This document shows, piece after piece, positions 14,001 to 26,000 of a stretch of 64,000 nucleotides of DNA. The stretch spans positions 59,703,071-59,767,070 of the forward strand of contig OY755241.1 of the NCBI GenBank assembly GCA_963576725.1, in the 5' to 3' direction. The notes beneath the pieces were generated by a model. It did not search any database. It was not told the DNA's origin and worked only from the letters and a program-made list of their open reading frames with translations. The stretch comes from Azorinus chamasolen (taxonomy: Eukaryota; Mollusca; Bivalvia; Cardiida; Solecurtidae). Every line of letters begins with the position of its first letter. Position 1 is the first letter of the stretch. Made by a program: the position numbers and the translations under genes.

Positions 14001-17000
14001 GTGCATATACATATAACACATGACTGTGCGCATATACATATAACACATGACTGTGCGCATATACATATACGACCACTGTATACTTAACATTATGGCATCG
14101 TTTTGACCAGAAGAATTGTTCGGACTACACGGTTAACTTACAACTAATAAAGTTAACTGGTGACATTGCAGAATAACCCTTTCACCGCCAATGTCGCCAA
14201 AATGCACCACGATAAATAGTGCAGTCCAAGATCAGACTCTGCCTTTTCAAGGCGGCGTCTAATCAGGGACTTCACTTTTTGTCTCAATCTTTATTTCTAT
14301 ATCTGTGCTTTATTCCTTTGAAAGTTGCATTCAGTTATCTCACTTACTTATTTTACCGAATGATTTAACGAACTTGGATTGCAGACGACAATTAGAATTT
14401 TGGCGCCAGACAAAGAGAGCAATATTTCAATTCTTGAGAACTATTCACGTCAAATTTAATCAAACATAGCATTTAAAATGAAGCAAGAAAGTGCTTTTCC
14501 ATACAATTCCAGGAACAAAATCAGAACCACATTCTCGTGAATTGGCATAAAGAGTTAACTCTTTCCTCGTTGAATGTTCATGTGGGAAATAATGGCATTA
14601 TGATTTTTTATGATGGCATATGTACAAAGTACTTAGCTTTGGTATTGGTAGAAGCTGTGGAGTTAGATCTATAGTAATTCAATAAGCAATCAGAGCAGAC
14701 CTTGATCAAACGACTCCTTTAGATCTACTATGTTCTGTTTGTAAAGGCTTAGGCGTGATAAAAGCGTACTTCCGAGTCAAATGGTTAATTGAGAACTGAA
14801 CTATATGGAGTAACCTACCTTCATATACAGTAGAACCTATCTTAAGCGGCCATTAAAAAGATGTCTAATTTTGGGTCTGTAAAGCAGCTGGTAACTTATT
14901 GCAGGTCAAAAGTAATGTAAAAAGCTCCTAATGCTTTCTGCATTACTGTTGCCCTACATTAACCCATTCCCTCATATTGACGACCTTTGACGACTCTGTA
15001 AAAGTCACTTTGTGGATCCATTGTAATAAATAGAGCATTTGCTCCTATAGGAGCAAATGCTCTATTTATCACAATGGTATCAAAGTACAGAATTCTAAAC
15101 GTTTCCTTTTCTCCATTTAGTGTTCCTTTTTGGTAGATTTATTCAAAGAGGTTGTATCTAAAAATAGCCTATGAGGCTCTACTGTAACAATTCGGAATGT
15201 AACTTACATATGCAGACTGTTGTAATGTTTAGTACTACAGCTTTTAATGAATTAATGAAAACCTTGGCTACAGTAGTAATGTTTTGTAGTGCTTGTTTTC
15301 GTACGTGATGTAACAAAGGTTTTGTTTGCTACTCATCCCTTGTGTTTCCTTGGAATGAAATTGAAGATATACTGTAGAATCTATCCTAAGCGGTCATTCA
15401 TTTATCGAACATAGGAGTTTTACAAGGCGGGTGGTTGTTTAATGCAGGGCAAAAGTAACATGATCTACATACTAAAGGATGGGAATTCTCACGGATTTAT
15501 TATTTTATTAATTTATCCAGTACTTCCGTAACTAATTCAGGAGTAGCAGCCTTGCTTGCAAAAAACTGGTCATACAGAACATGGAACAAGAAGAAGAATA
15601 TTTTCATTACTTTAAATCTTTACCCCATAAATACGCCTTTTACGTCTTTGCAAACAGACTAGACCCGGATCAGACGGCTCCTGTATGATTTTCTCTGTTT
15701 GTTTATAAAATAATGTTTCTGTTGATTTGTCATTATAATATCTAATTAATTAATATTCATTGTGTCATTATTTCTTACATGAATATACATGGAGTAAAGG
15801 GTTATTTCATTCAGCTCTTGTTTTATGTTAACCCTTACTGTGTGGGACACGAGTCACTAATATCCTTTGCAAACAGTATAAACCCTGATGAGAGGGCTCC
15901 TCTAGGAGCCCTCTCATCAGGCTCTGCGCTATTTGTCATGTTGGAAATCGTTAAATATTCACCGTAAGCTTGACCTGTTTGGTTTTTGGGATGGACCAGT
16001 TGAAAATTAAGCATTTGAGGGTTAATAAGCATGAGGTAGATGACTAATGTTTTCTAAATCAAGCATGGGATATAAATATATGTAGAAAACAGAAAATACA
16101 TGACATTTATCATTCATATATTAAATGCCTCTTCATGACTTTGCAAATAGAGAAGAACCAGACCAGACGGCTCCTGAAAAGAGCCGTCTGATCAGGGTTT
16201 GCTCTGTGTGCTTATTGAATATTAAAGGTATAGTTCGATTTAGACCCGTGAGCTGTGACCTTTAGGACCAGTCCACCCGTAGAGGTAAAATGCGTCACAA
16301 ACCATGTATTTGTTCCGGAGTTATCTGTGGTTATACAGACAACTAATAAGCATATACAGTAAAGCCTCTCTATAACGCCCACTAAAATGCGTTAATTAGT
16401 TGGTATTTAGGGCAAGTGGCTGCTTAAAGCAAGGTGAAAGTAAAACAGAACGCTCCTAGCCATCTGCCTTTAACACAAAATACTTGACGTAATTTAGTGA
16501 CCGTTATATAGAGGTTTTACTGTATATACTAATACTGCACGATTACTACGAGCTTCTTGACAACCATTGTCCACTAACCTATAAACTAGAATGGTTGCAA
16601 CTTCAATTAATAGAAAAGTGCAGTCACTGCTCAGCATTCGAAATCGAACTATATTACTACAGATTCCTCCATTACCGAAACATCCTGTGCACAAAGCCAT
16701 TACAAAACTTCGGATGCTAAATAGTCATGACATCATATCTTAACCCATCGCTTGCTGAATTTTAAAATACATTTCTCCTTCTGTACCCATGTCCTGTTGT
16801 ATAAATACATATATCATCACTGTGTACAAGTATTTCGCTGTGCAATCACTGCTGTGGAGTGCACTGGTTGCACAATCAACTTGTAAATAGTGCAGACCCT
16901 AAAGAGACAGCTCCTGCAGGAGCTGTCTCATCTGGGTCTTCACTATTTACAGGTAGGTATATTGACGTGAGTAGCAAGCGAAGGGTTAAGTGAATATTCA

Positions 17001-20000
17001 AAAGGGAAATTGTTAACCCTTTCTTTCATACAAATGTTTTTTAGAGCATTTGAAAAACGGAGTAATGACCCAGCCCAGACGGATAGGAGCTGTCTGATCT
17101 GGGTCTGCTCGGTTTGCTTATGGTGCAATATACATCTGATTCTTCAGTTTCTGTTTCATCAAAAATTCCCTCTGTTCATACACTCAAACGGTGTAGATCA
17201 ATAAAGAAGTAGGAAATATTTATTACTTTGATCAGTATCAAGACTTGGGGTCTATTATACATTAGCAATAACTGTATACATGTATTATACTCAAACGGTG
17301 AGTTATTTATAACCTTTGTCCGTATCAAAACTGGAGTACATTATACTTTATCATATGCCTTTAATTATGATAGGCCTATATTGTTGATTAATCAAGTTTT
17401 GTTTTTTAATACAATTCTTCAATTTTGGCCGAAACGGCCTACTTTGAAAAAATAGCTGGCCGAAACGATCTAGGTAGTTTAGGTCCAAACTTCCGGACCG
17501 AAACGTCCGCTGGACAAAACGTCCGCCCACCCTTTCCAACCATATAAACGCCCCGTTTACATCTTTTATGAAGGTGGTTGCTTAACCCTTCGCTTGCTGA
17601 ATTTTAAAATACATTTCTCCTTATTTACCCATGCCCTGTTGCATAATTACATATATCTTCACTGTGTACAAGTATTTCGCTGTGAAATCACTGCTGTGGG
17701 GTGCACTGATTGAACAATCAACTTGTAAATAGTGCAGACCCTGATGAGACAACTCCTGTAGGAGCTGTCTCATCTGGGTCTTCACTATTTACAGGTAGGT
17801 ATATTGACGTGGATAGCACGTGAAGGGTTAATACAGGGTGAAAGTCACTCAAAAAGCTCCTAGAGGAGCTGACTGTGCGACTTTTAACCTGTATTAAGCT
17901 TTCATCTGTCTGAAAGACCGGTTTTGATACGTCCGGCTTTACTGGAATTGTATTTAGAATACTAAATATTTGGTCTTTCCAAAATCTTACAATACAGAAT
18001 TGCCCTAAAATGTAGCACTATGCATATCTAGAAACACACTTCACAGCTTAATGCAGGTCTTCAGCATTACTGTTGACCTGCATTAAGCTGTGAACTTGAG
18101 AAATTGTCAAGATTAGAAATCGGATAACTCGAACTTCTGTTCGAACTAATTTATATAGTCCCTTGAAGTTCGAGATATCGAAGTTCAACTGTATATACAG
18201 TTTTTATATACTGTATAATGAACGTTCTGATTATTTCAGAGGCTATCTACCATGACTGTCCTGTTCGTCAGTCGCTCCTCTTGCCGGGCAGAAAATGCCG
18301 GAAGCCCTGTATTTCCGACTCCGACTGTCGCTCGAGGAAAAAGGTGTGTCTCTGTGACATGAACTGTGGCATGAGCTGTATCAAGAAAAGTAAGTTACGC
18401 TCATGCTATTTTGCTGATGCGTCAGAGTACAGTCCCTTATGTTGGTATTGTTGCAACCCAGTTGAAGGGTCAACATAAACTGTGGGTTCTAAGACACAAC
18501 AGATTCAGCGGCCAGTTTATTTTTATTGTTATTCCAGTTTCATAATATTGAATAAAGTCATATATCAGAAGTCATTCTCATTTAAGTTGGCAATTCATTG
18601 TCACAGGCCTTCTGAGGAATTTATTTACAAGACTTGTAGTTGCGTTGCAAAGAACAGATCATTAACCACACTAGACAAGCATAAGCTATCAGAAAATTCA
18701 AATTCTATAGTTTTATTGAAGTCTTTTCTCTCTTCTGTCATTGTTGAAAGTACAGACCCCTTTCAGGAAACGTGTGTCACAAGCATTTTTTATAATTCTA
18801 AATCATCCCGTACAACCCCAAATGACACAGTACCAATTACCAATTTGCCGTGTTTATTGCAATGGTATAAGGGGGTCATGATAAGGTCAGTTTCCCAAAT
18901 CTTAGCTGCTGTGTCTCCTTGAAATTTTATAACATGCTTATGTCACAACATTTCTGTATTTTACGTGACGATATTTTTACTAGTCCAGTATGCTGAGGCA
19001 GAATCACTCAGGAGGATTATTTTATGTGTTTCGTTTTCTTATAATATCAAACATTGTTGATGAAAAAATATATTTCCTAACAAATGTTTCAGCAATGTAA
19101 AAATGGGGTTTGAATGGAGAGCTTGCCCAGTGGGCATTTTAACTTTGAATACTTACGTGACGGGCATAGTATCATATCGGAACTATACACAGTTATACTA
19201 GATTCATTTTGCGATCACTCGTTTGTATTTTGACTTAAAGTATCAGTTTATGATACCTTTATGTTGTGGAAACGGTCCAATGAATGACGTTTTTTACGAA
19301 AAAATCATTCTACGTGACATGAAGCTTTTTCATTTTACGTGACATGAAGCTTTACGTGACACTTTTATAATATACGCATTTTAAACACGGACGACAACGA
19401 TATTGTCCCACGCTGCATTCGAAATGACTATACATGACCTTTCCCGGAAGTTTTGCCAGCCATGGAAGTTTAAAATTTGAAAATCGAGAAAAATCAAGGT
19501 AAGTGCAGCCTTTCTTTACACTTGCAATGTTTGTGAAACAGTTTCCCCTTCCGTTATTGTTATTTTGCCTTGGTAACACTTTATTATTATGCTTTACATG
19601 TTGAATAAATCAATTATTTGACGAAAACAAAAACCACGTGCTCACCACGTGCCTCTTTGCTAAGACAATTTGTCACGTAAAATGCCAACACTGTCACGTA
19701 AAATTCAAACAACGTGAACGTAAAAGTATTGCAAATTTCATTTCTCCTTTGCGATATATTAGACCAAATACCAAATTATCCTTTGAAGTTTATGTAGATC
19801 TAATTGGGTGTGTTCTAAAATGATTGAGGTAATATAGATCTATATTTAGAGTTGTTTTCTCTCATAGATCGAATCAACTCCCTGCATCCTAACAATAAAA
19901 GGAAGCGTGTATTTCAGACCTTTTCTTCATATATTTTATAGAAATAATGTTTGATTACCATTATATACATTTTTAGTTGACAAATATGTAATGCTTTATT

Positions 20001-23000
20001 TTTTATGTGGATTGTGATTAAAAAGCAGATATTGAACTAACCGCTCTGTTCTAAACGTCACGTAAAATTCAACATGCTATAAACCATTACTTACCCTTTG
20101 TGTCACCAGCTGGAAGCAGAGGTGACACTAAGGGATTGCTTATCTGTCTCGTCTGTCCGTCCGTATGTCTGTCTGTCTGTTAGTCCATCCGTCCGTCACG
20201 CATTTCATTTTGCAATAACTCTACTGATGTTATTGAAATGAAACTTCACAGGCGTGTTCATCATGACAAAGGTTATAATCTGACCAAGAGCTATAACTCT
20301 GTAAGATCTTTTCAACCAATACTTTGTTTAATTCTAGTACATTATGCATTATATTTCAGGAAAATGGCGAAACCACACGCAGAACGCCAAAGAGAATATA
20401 GAGAAAGGAAGAAAGCTGAACAAAACAATTCCTGGCTTAAGAATGAAAGTAAGAGAACCAAAAAGTATTATACAAAGATAGCACACTTGTCAGAAGCAGA
20501 AGCTGAGAAAAGAAGACAAACTTTACTGAAGAAACAACGGAAATATAGAGCAAGAATAAAAGAAATAGCGAGCAGGGTCGACAACAATGAGGAGACTTTA
20601 TCAAGGCCAAGTACAAGTAGTGTCATAGAAAAATCAGACCTTATCCAAGATACTGATGTTTCGAGTACTAATCAAAGGTTGATTGTAACTACCAAATGTA
20701 AGCAAGAAGAGAAAATCAAAAGGAAAGAAATATGCGAAACAGTTGTAATATCTAAAGGAGGTGAAAAAGAATCTAGAGAGAAAGAACCAAGCATTAAGAC
20801 AAAAAATATCAAGAATGAAAAACATGTCAATTAATGCCAATGCTAAAAGCACCAAGATACCAAAATCATCTGCACGAAAGGTTATGATGAATGCTGGACT
20901 TTCTCCAAAACGCCATCCTGAAATAAGAAAAAGGCTGATGTTTGCAAATTGTTTGGTCCATGAAATGATAAATAATGCTTCAGTGAACCAGAAAAAACGT
21001 GCAGCCATGAAACGAATTGTTATAGGGAACATATTGCGCAAATACAAATTTACACAATATGCTGCTCAACAGATCGGGCTTCATGTCAGGTATAAGAAAG
21101 AATGCAATGCAGACAAAAGTCAAGGGGATATAGTGTACAGTAAGAAAAATGAGACCCGTGCAAAGGTTAGAGCATTCCTTGAAAGGGAAGACAACTCCCG
21201 GCAACTACCCGGAAAAGCAGATGCGGTGAAAAGTGAAAGTAAGAGAAAAATTCAGAAATTTGTTTTGACAGACTTCACGCGCAACATTTTTCTCAAGTTT
21301 AAGGCAGAAAACCCAAATGAGAAAATAAGTTTTGTGACATTTTGTCGTTCCAGGCCAAAACACATTTATAACTCTTGTTAACTACGCAGCAAGAATAACA
21401 TGTCTTTGTACGCGGCACCAGAACTTTGCATTAAAACTCCAATGTTTGAAAAGGTATGGGGTCACATCAAACACAAGCCCAGATAATTTTTCAGACAACA
21501 ATTCCAAAGAAGACATAGAGGTGAAGCTTGAGGAAATGAAAGAAAATGAAATTGAATATAAGGAATGGAAACGTGTAAAGTGTGGCGATGGAAAACAGAG
21601 AACAAAATTGTTGGACATGAAGAAAGACAAAATAACTTTCATAGATGACACAAGCAACGAGTTTGATCAGTTCAAAGATCACGTGAAACGAGTAAAGTCG
21701 CAATTTCAAGCATTCAAAGAGATGAAAGAAAGTTCAAAGAACAACAAAGAACATGTGTGTATTCAGATGGACTTCTCGGAAAACTACACTATAAAAGAGA
21801 GGGAAGAAGTCCAGAGTTTCTACTGGAACCAGCAAGCAGTAACATTGCACCCAGTTGTACTTCATTGGGGCAAAGATGACGAAGTCGTCCACTCTAGCAT
21901 GGTTATAGTGTCTGAGGTCCTGAACCACAATACCTCTATGGTACAGGTGATAGTGGGCAAACTCATCCCTGAAGTAAAATCATTGTGCCCTAGTGTAAAG
22001 TACATACATTACTGGACTGATTCCCCTACGTCACAGTACAGAAATAAGGGAATATTCGATTTGGTAGCGCGTCATGAAGAATTGTATGGACTAAATGCCA
22101 GCTGGAATTATTTTGAAGCCGGACATGGGAAAGGGGCCTGTGACGGCATCGGAGGAGCAGTAAAGAGATCTGCGGATACAGCGATCAAAACAGGCAAGGT
22201 CAGCATCACATGTGGACGAGAAGTTTTTGAATGGGGAAAACAAACAGACAGTAAAGTTAAGTATATCTTCATAGAAAGAGAAGAGTACCAAAACACAAGT
22301 GTCATCTGTGACAATCGCCAGAAGGAACTGAACGCAGTTAAGGGCACATTGAAACTACATAGTGACGTTGGTGTGAGTGCAGAAAATATTATGGTAAGAG
22401 AAACGACATGTGTCTGCAACGGATGCTTCTCCAAGAAGGGATTCGCTAATTCCAAAGACTGTGGCTGGGAGACACATAGATTAAGCAAAAAATCACAAGA
22501 CAAAAAACGTGATGAAAGTAAAATTGGAAATGTTTCAGTCAAACACAAACAGAATCAGAGTCCCAGGGACAACATGACATCACAATGAATCTTCATAAAG
22601 GAGACTTTGTAGCAGCGTTGTATGATGGCGGAGTTTACATAGGCAAAATAATTGACATCGATGATGGACAATATGAGGTCGTGCATTCATGGAATATGGT
22701 TCAAAGGTAAAGGATTGTCTTAAATGGCCAAAACGAGAGGACATTATTTGGATTGAAGCTGAAGATGTAGTAGCTGTAATTGCTGAACCAGTTCCTACAG
22801 GTAGAGCTAAAAGAATGTTTAAGTTGAGTGAGGAAGATAGACTGAGAATTTCAGAAATTGAAAGAGATAGGAACTAAAATATGTCGGCGAAGTTTACGTG
22901 ACAGAAATATATTGATACTTAAGGGTCAAATGGGCTTATCACTCGTTTTCAGTATTCGCTAATAAGCCCCTTTGACTCTTAAAAAGCAATAACTGATAGA

Positions 23001-26000
23001 CAGAAAGTTCGAGCAGAGACAGTTTTAGTTTTAACTGTTAAACGGTGTTTTTACTATAATTTGTGTTGTTTTATGTTATTAATTAGATACATTTTCCTTA
23101 AATAGTTGATCATTAGTCAAATTCATCCACAGAAAGGCGTATATCGGCGTTTTAGTCAAAATACCGATTCATGTATACAGGATTTTAGGAACTGACTTTT
23201 GAATAAATGTTCATTTATTTGTACTGCATTTTATAATTGAAATTTACGTGACACTTTGTATGCCGTATTTGCTGGAAAAAAAATTAAAAGAAAAGGTTCA
23301 TTGTGCTTATTAGTCCACAGTATTCGCTAATATGCCTCTTTGGCTCTGAATAGCCAATACAATGTATAATTATTTACAAAATGAGTTACACAATACTGTT
23401 TTCATTATCATGTTTGTTTAATATAATAAATAAAACACACGTTTTCCTTAAAATGTTGACCTATAGTAAATCCTATGCACGAAAACGCCTCCAAGAAAGT
23501 GTGTTTTCGTTCAACAAATTTGCTATTGTTATAGTCAAAGTACCATTTCATTTAAACAGGTTTGTAGGAACTGACTTGCAGTAAATGTACATTTATTTAT
23601 ACATATATAATTTCATATGATAATTGAAATTTACGTGACATTTTATGTGCCATATTTGCTAAAATGTCACCAATTTGTAAAACAATATAGATCTACAGAA
23701 TTTGAAGTTGTTATTGTCAAATATCCAAAAGATTTAAGAACTTTAATCAGTTTTTCCAAATTTGAAACGGATCTTTTTTCTTGTGAAACTAAACTTTCCA
23801 TAGATCAGTTTTTGAAGAAAAATATGGATTGTTCTTTTTTAATAGATACACGTATGATTGGTTTTAATAAAAGTTTTGTTTGGTATAATCCATTTCCTTG
23901 TTAACTTGCGTTTAAGATTGTTTGTGTTAGTTGAAATAAAGTTACAACGACGTTAATATGATGTCTTTGCATCTTTTTATACTATCTTGATATTCCAATA
24001 GGTAATTGTCACGTAATATCATTTAGAAAAAATATGCCATGTCTATATTTCAGCCAGGTACTATAAAAATGAAGTTAATTAACTGTGCCAAGGGTAGAAA
24101 TTGTAGGTAAACATGTCACACTTTCTGACTATGCATTGAAAACTCGGTTTGATTGAAGTTCAAAATTTATTAATATCAGTTGTGAAACTGTCAGCTTTAA
24201 TGAGAATGACTGATATATTTATTTCATGTTTCCGGTGGTTTACCAGGATATAACAGTGGATTATCACTTGATGAACTCACTGTTTTGAACAGTGAAATTA
24301 TCAATTTTATAATTTCACTGTTACCGGACTACTTGTTCCCCCCCCCCCCCCCCATGTGGATTTTAACTTACACTAAGCAGTCAGATATTTAGAAAAGCAA
24401 TAAAATTCTTCTTTTATTGGGTCGTTTTGCAATGTTTTGTTATATTTTTGAGAAAAAAAATCACAGGGAATAAATTTGATAACAAATGAAATAACAGCAG
24501 TACAAAATGAAATCCAAACTGGGACTCGAACCCAGACCTTTTGCCAATAAATGACAAGACGTCCTCACATTAGACCGTTTGGACGAAATGTACTGCTATT
24601 TGCACTCGTTATTTGCACTCGATGAAATTGTCCACCAATCGATTTTACATTAAGATTCATGAATTAAACCAAACGTCTACAAGTACAGTACCTGTATCGA
24701 ATCTACTCTATCAGCCTTCAAGTACAGCAAATTCAAGCCGCTTACCCGATGCCATCATCAACTGACACGAGGCGGAACAAGCCAACCGTGATTATCTATA
24801 GGATTCAATAGCGGATTTCAAATCAGCGTCTGGGTCTTCACTGGCTGTCATTTCCATGTTCATGCCACCAGTTACTAGATCTATTAACAAGTTATCAACC
24901 CCGTTTCAGAAACGCAAGTTTTACTCTTTCTCATGAATCTAAAATTTTCCGTTGTGCAGACTGTTCAAAAGAATTGTTCAATTCCATTGTTTTCCGACAG
25001 TGACAGTTAATATTCAACACGTGACATTATCCATTCGTATTTCCTGATACTGTTGGCTCAGTTAAAGCCCACAACCTACATGTTTTCTGTTATAAAGTCT
25101 CAGTTTCGTTCTTTGTTGGTTTCCCACCGCCTTTGTTTTGGACAAGATGGTGGACGTCTTATGACGCGCATATATATGACTTATGACGTAAAAATGACGC
25201 GCAGTACGTAATACCAACAAAGTTTCCTTTTAGTTTTGTTGTCAGATATACAAAATGATGTCATACGATATAACCCCTTTGTGTTAATCATTTTGAACTT
25301 ATAAAATATATTTGTATGGACATTTTACAATTTCTAAGACAATTATATAGAACTATATCTTCTGTCGTGATGCGACATGTGAACTGTAGTCTATAAATGG
25401 GGCTCCCCACGGTGAGCGGATCGTACTTTCAATTTCGTTAGGACATAAATCCGTTTAAAAAAGGATTATAAAGTTGAATAAAAGCATGAAATAAATAGAA
25501 ATAATAATGGAAGATCGAAATTGATTTCATATATCCTCTATCTATTTTGCATCAATTTCAAGGGGTGATCATTTCAAATTCGTTTTCTGTTCTAACGGCC
25601 GCAACGTCGAGGTCCGCTTTTTATACTAGTAATTCGGTGACGTCATCACAACAACTGCATGTGAATCGCGAATTGATAGACGCGCCATATATGATTAAAC
25701 CTTCCACAACGGAATATGGTACGTAAACTTAGTATTAATGGAACGTAAATATTATGTTCTATCGATAACTATCTGTAAGTAATACTGACATACTTTAAAT
25801 AAGTACAAATTGGTCATTTTATACTCTAAGATGTCAGGATCAATCAGACGCTTGATCACATGACAAGTTACAGTAACACCATTTTCAACCGGTCGGAAAT
25901 CGCACAACATCTAGCCTGATCATAACATAACCATCTCCCTTCAGGAATTGGGCCCCATTAAGGACTGACTGAAAGTACTTGGGACTACTGCACTTTACCG

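Larger units (their letters stand above)
2060..18239 (+). other. Intron 1 (16 kb)
   Basis: Holds no recognisable exon. It is filled with palindromic elements, two large tandem arrays (11428-12537 and 13299-14070) and unassigned AT-rich sequence at about 2400-2830, 5985-6640, 7280-8380 and 9380-9820. Its boundaries are the GTAAGA donor at 2060 and the TTATTTCAG acceptor ending at 18239. Confidence 0.6.
18940..24020 (+). mobile_element. DDE-type DNA transposon with ACGTGAC subterminal repeats
   Basis: A broken transposase (20364-22877) is bracketed by copies of TTTACGTGACA or its inverse at 18961, 19153, 19311, 19333, 19351, 19671, 19692, 20057, 22893, 23243, 23630 and 24007. I found none elsewhere in the window. 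Subterminal motif clusters like this are typical transposase-binding sites. The outermost copies (TATTTTACGTGACGATA at the left, ATTGTCACGTAATAT at the right) are roughly inverted and probably mark the ends; the exact termini and target duplication are not resolved. Inserted in intron 2 in the sense orientation. Confidence 0.7.

Noticed and set aside
13222..14090. Long open frames of up to 284 codons on the minus strand, and an 82-codon frame on the plus strand
   Set aside because: They only read the 26/27-bp array; the peptide is a monotonous repeat, and no start context, splice site or non-repeat coding part supports it.
18482..18922. 146-codon frame (GTG start) after the WAP exon
   Set aside because: No ATG, no family resemblance, and it lies in the intron after a strong donor. 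Probably chance.
20634..22548. Minus-strand frames of 64-146 codons over the transposase
   Set aside because: Antisense shadows of the sense transposase, rich in Phe and Leu from A/T-rich codons.
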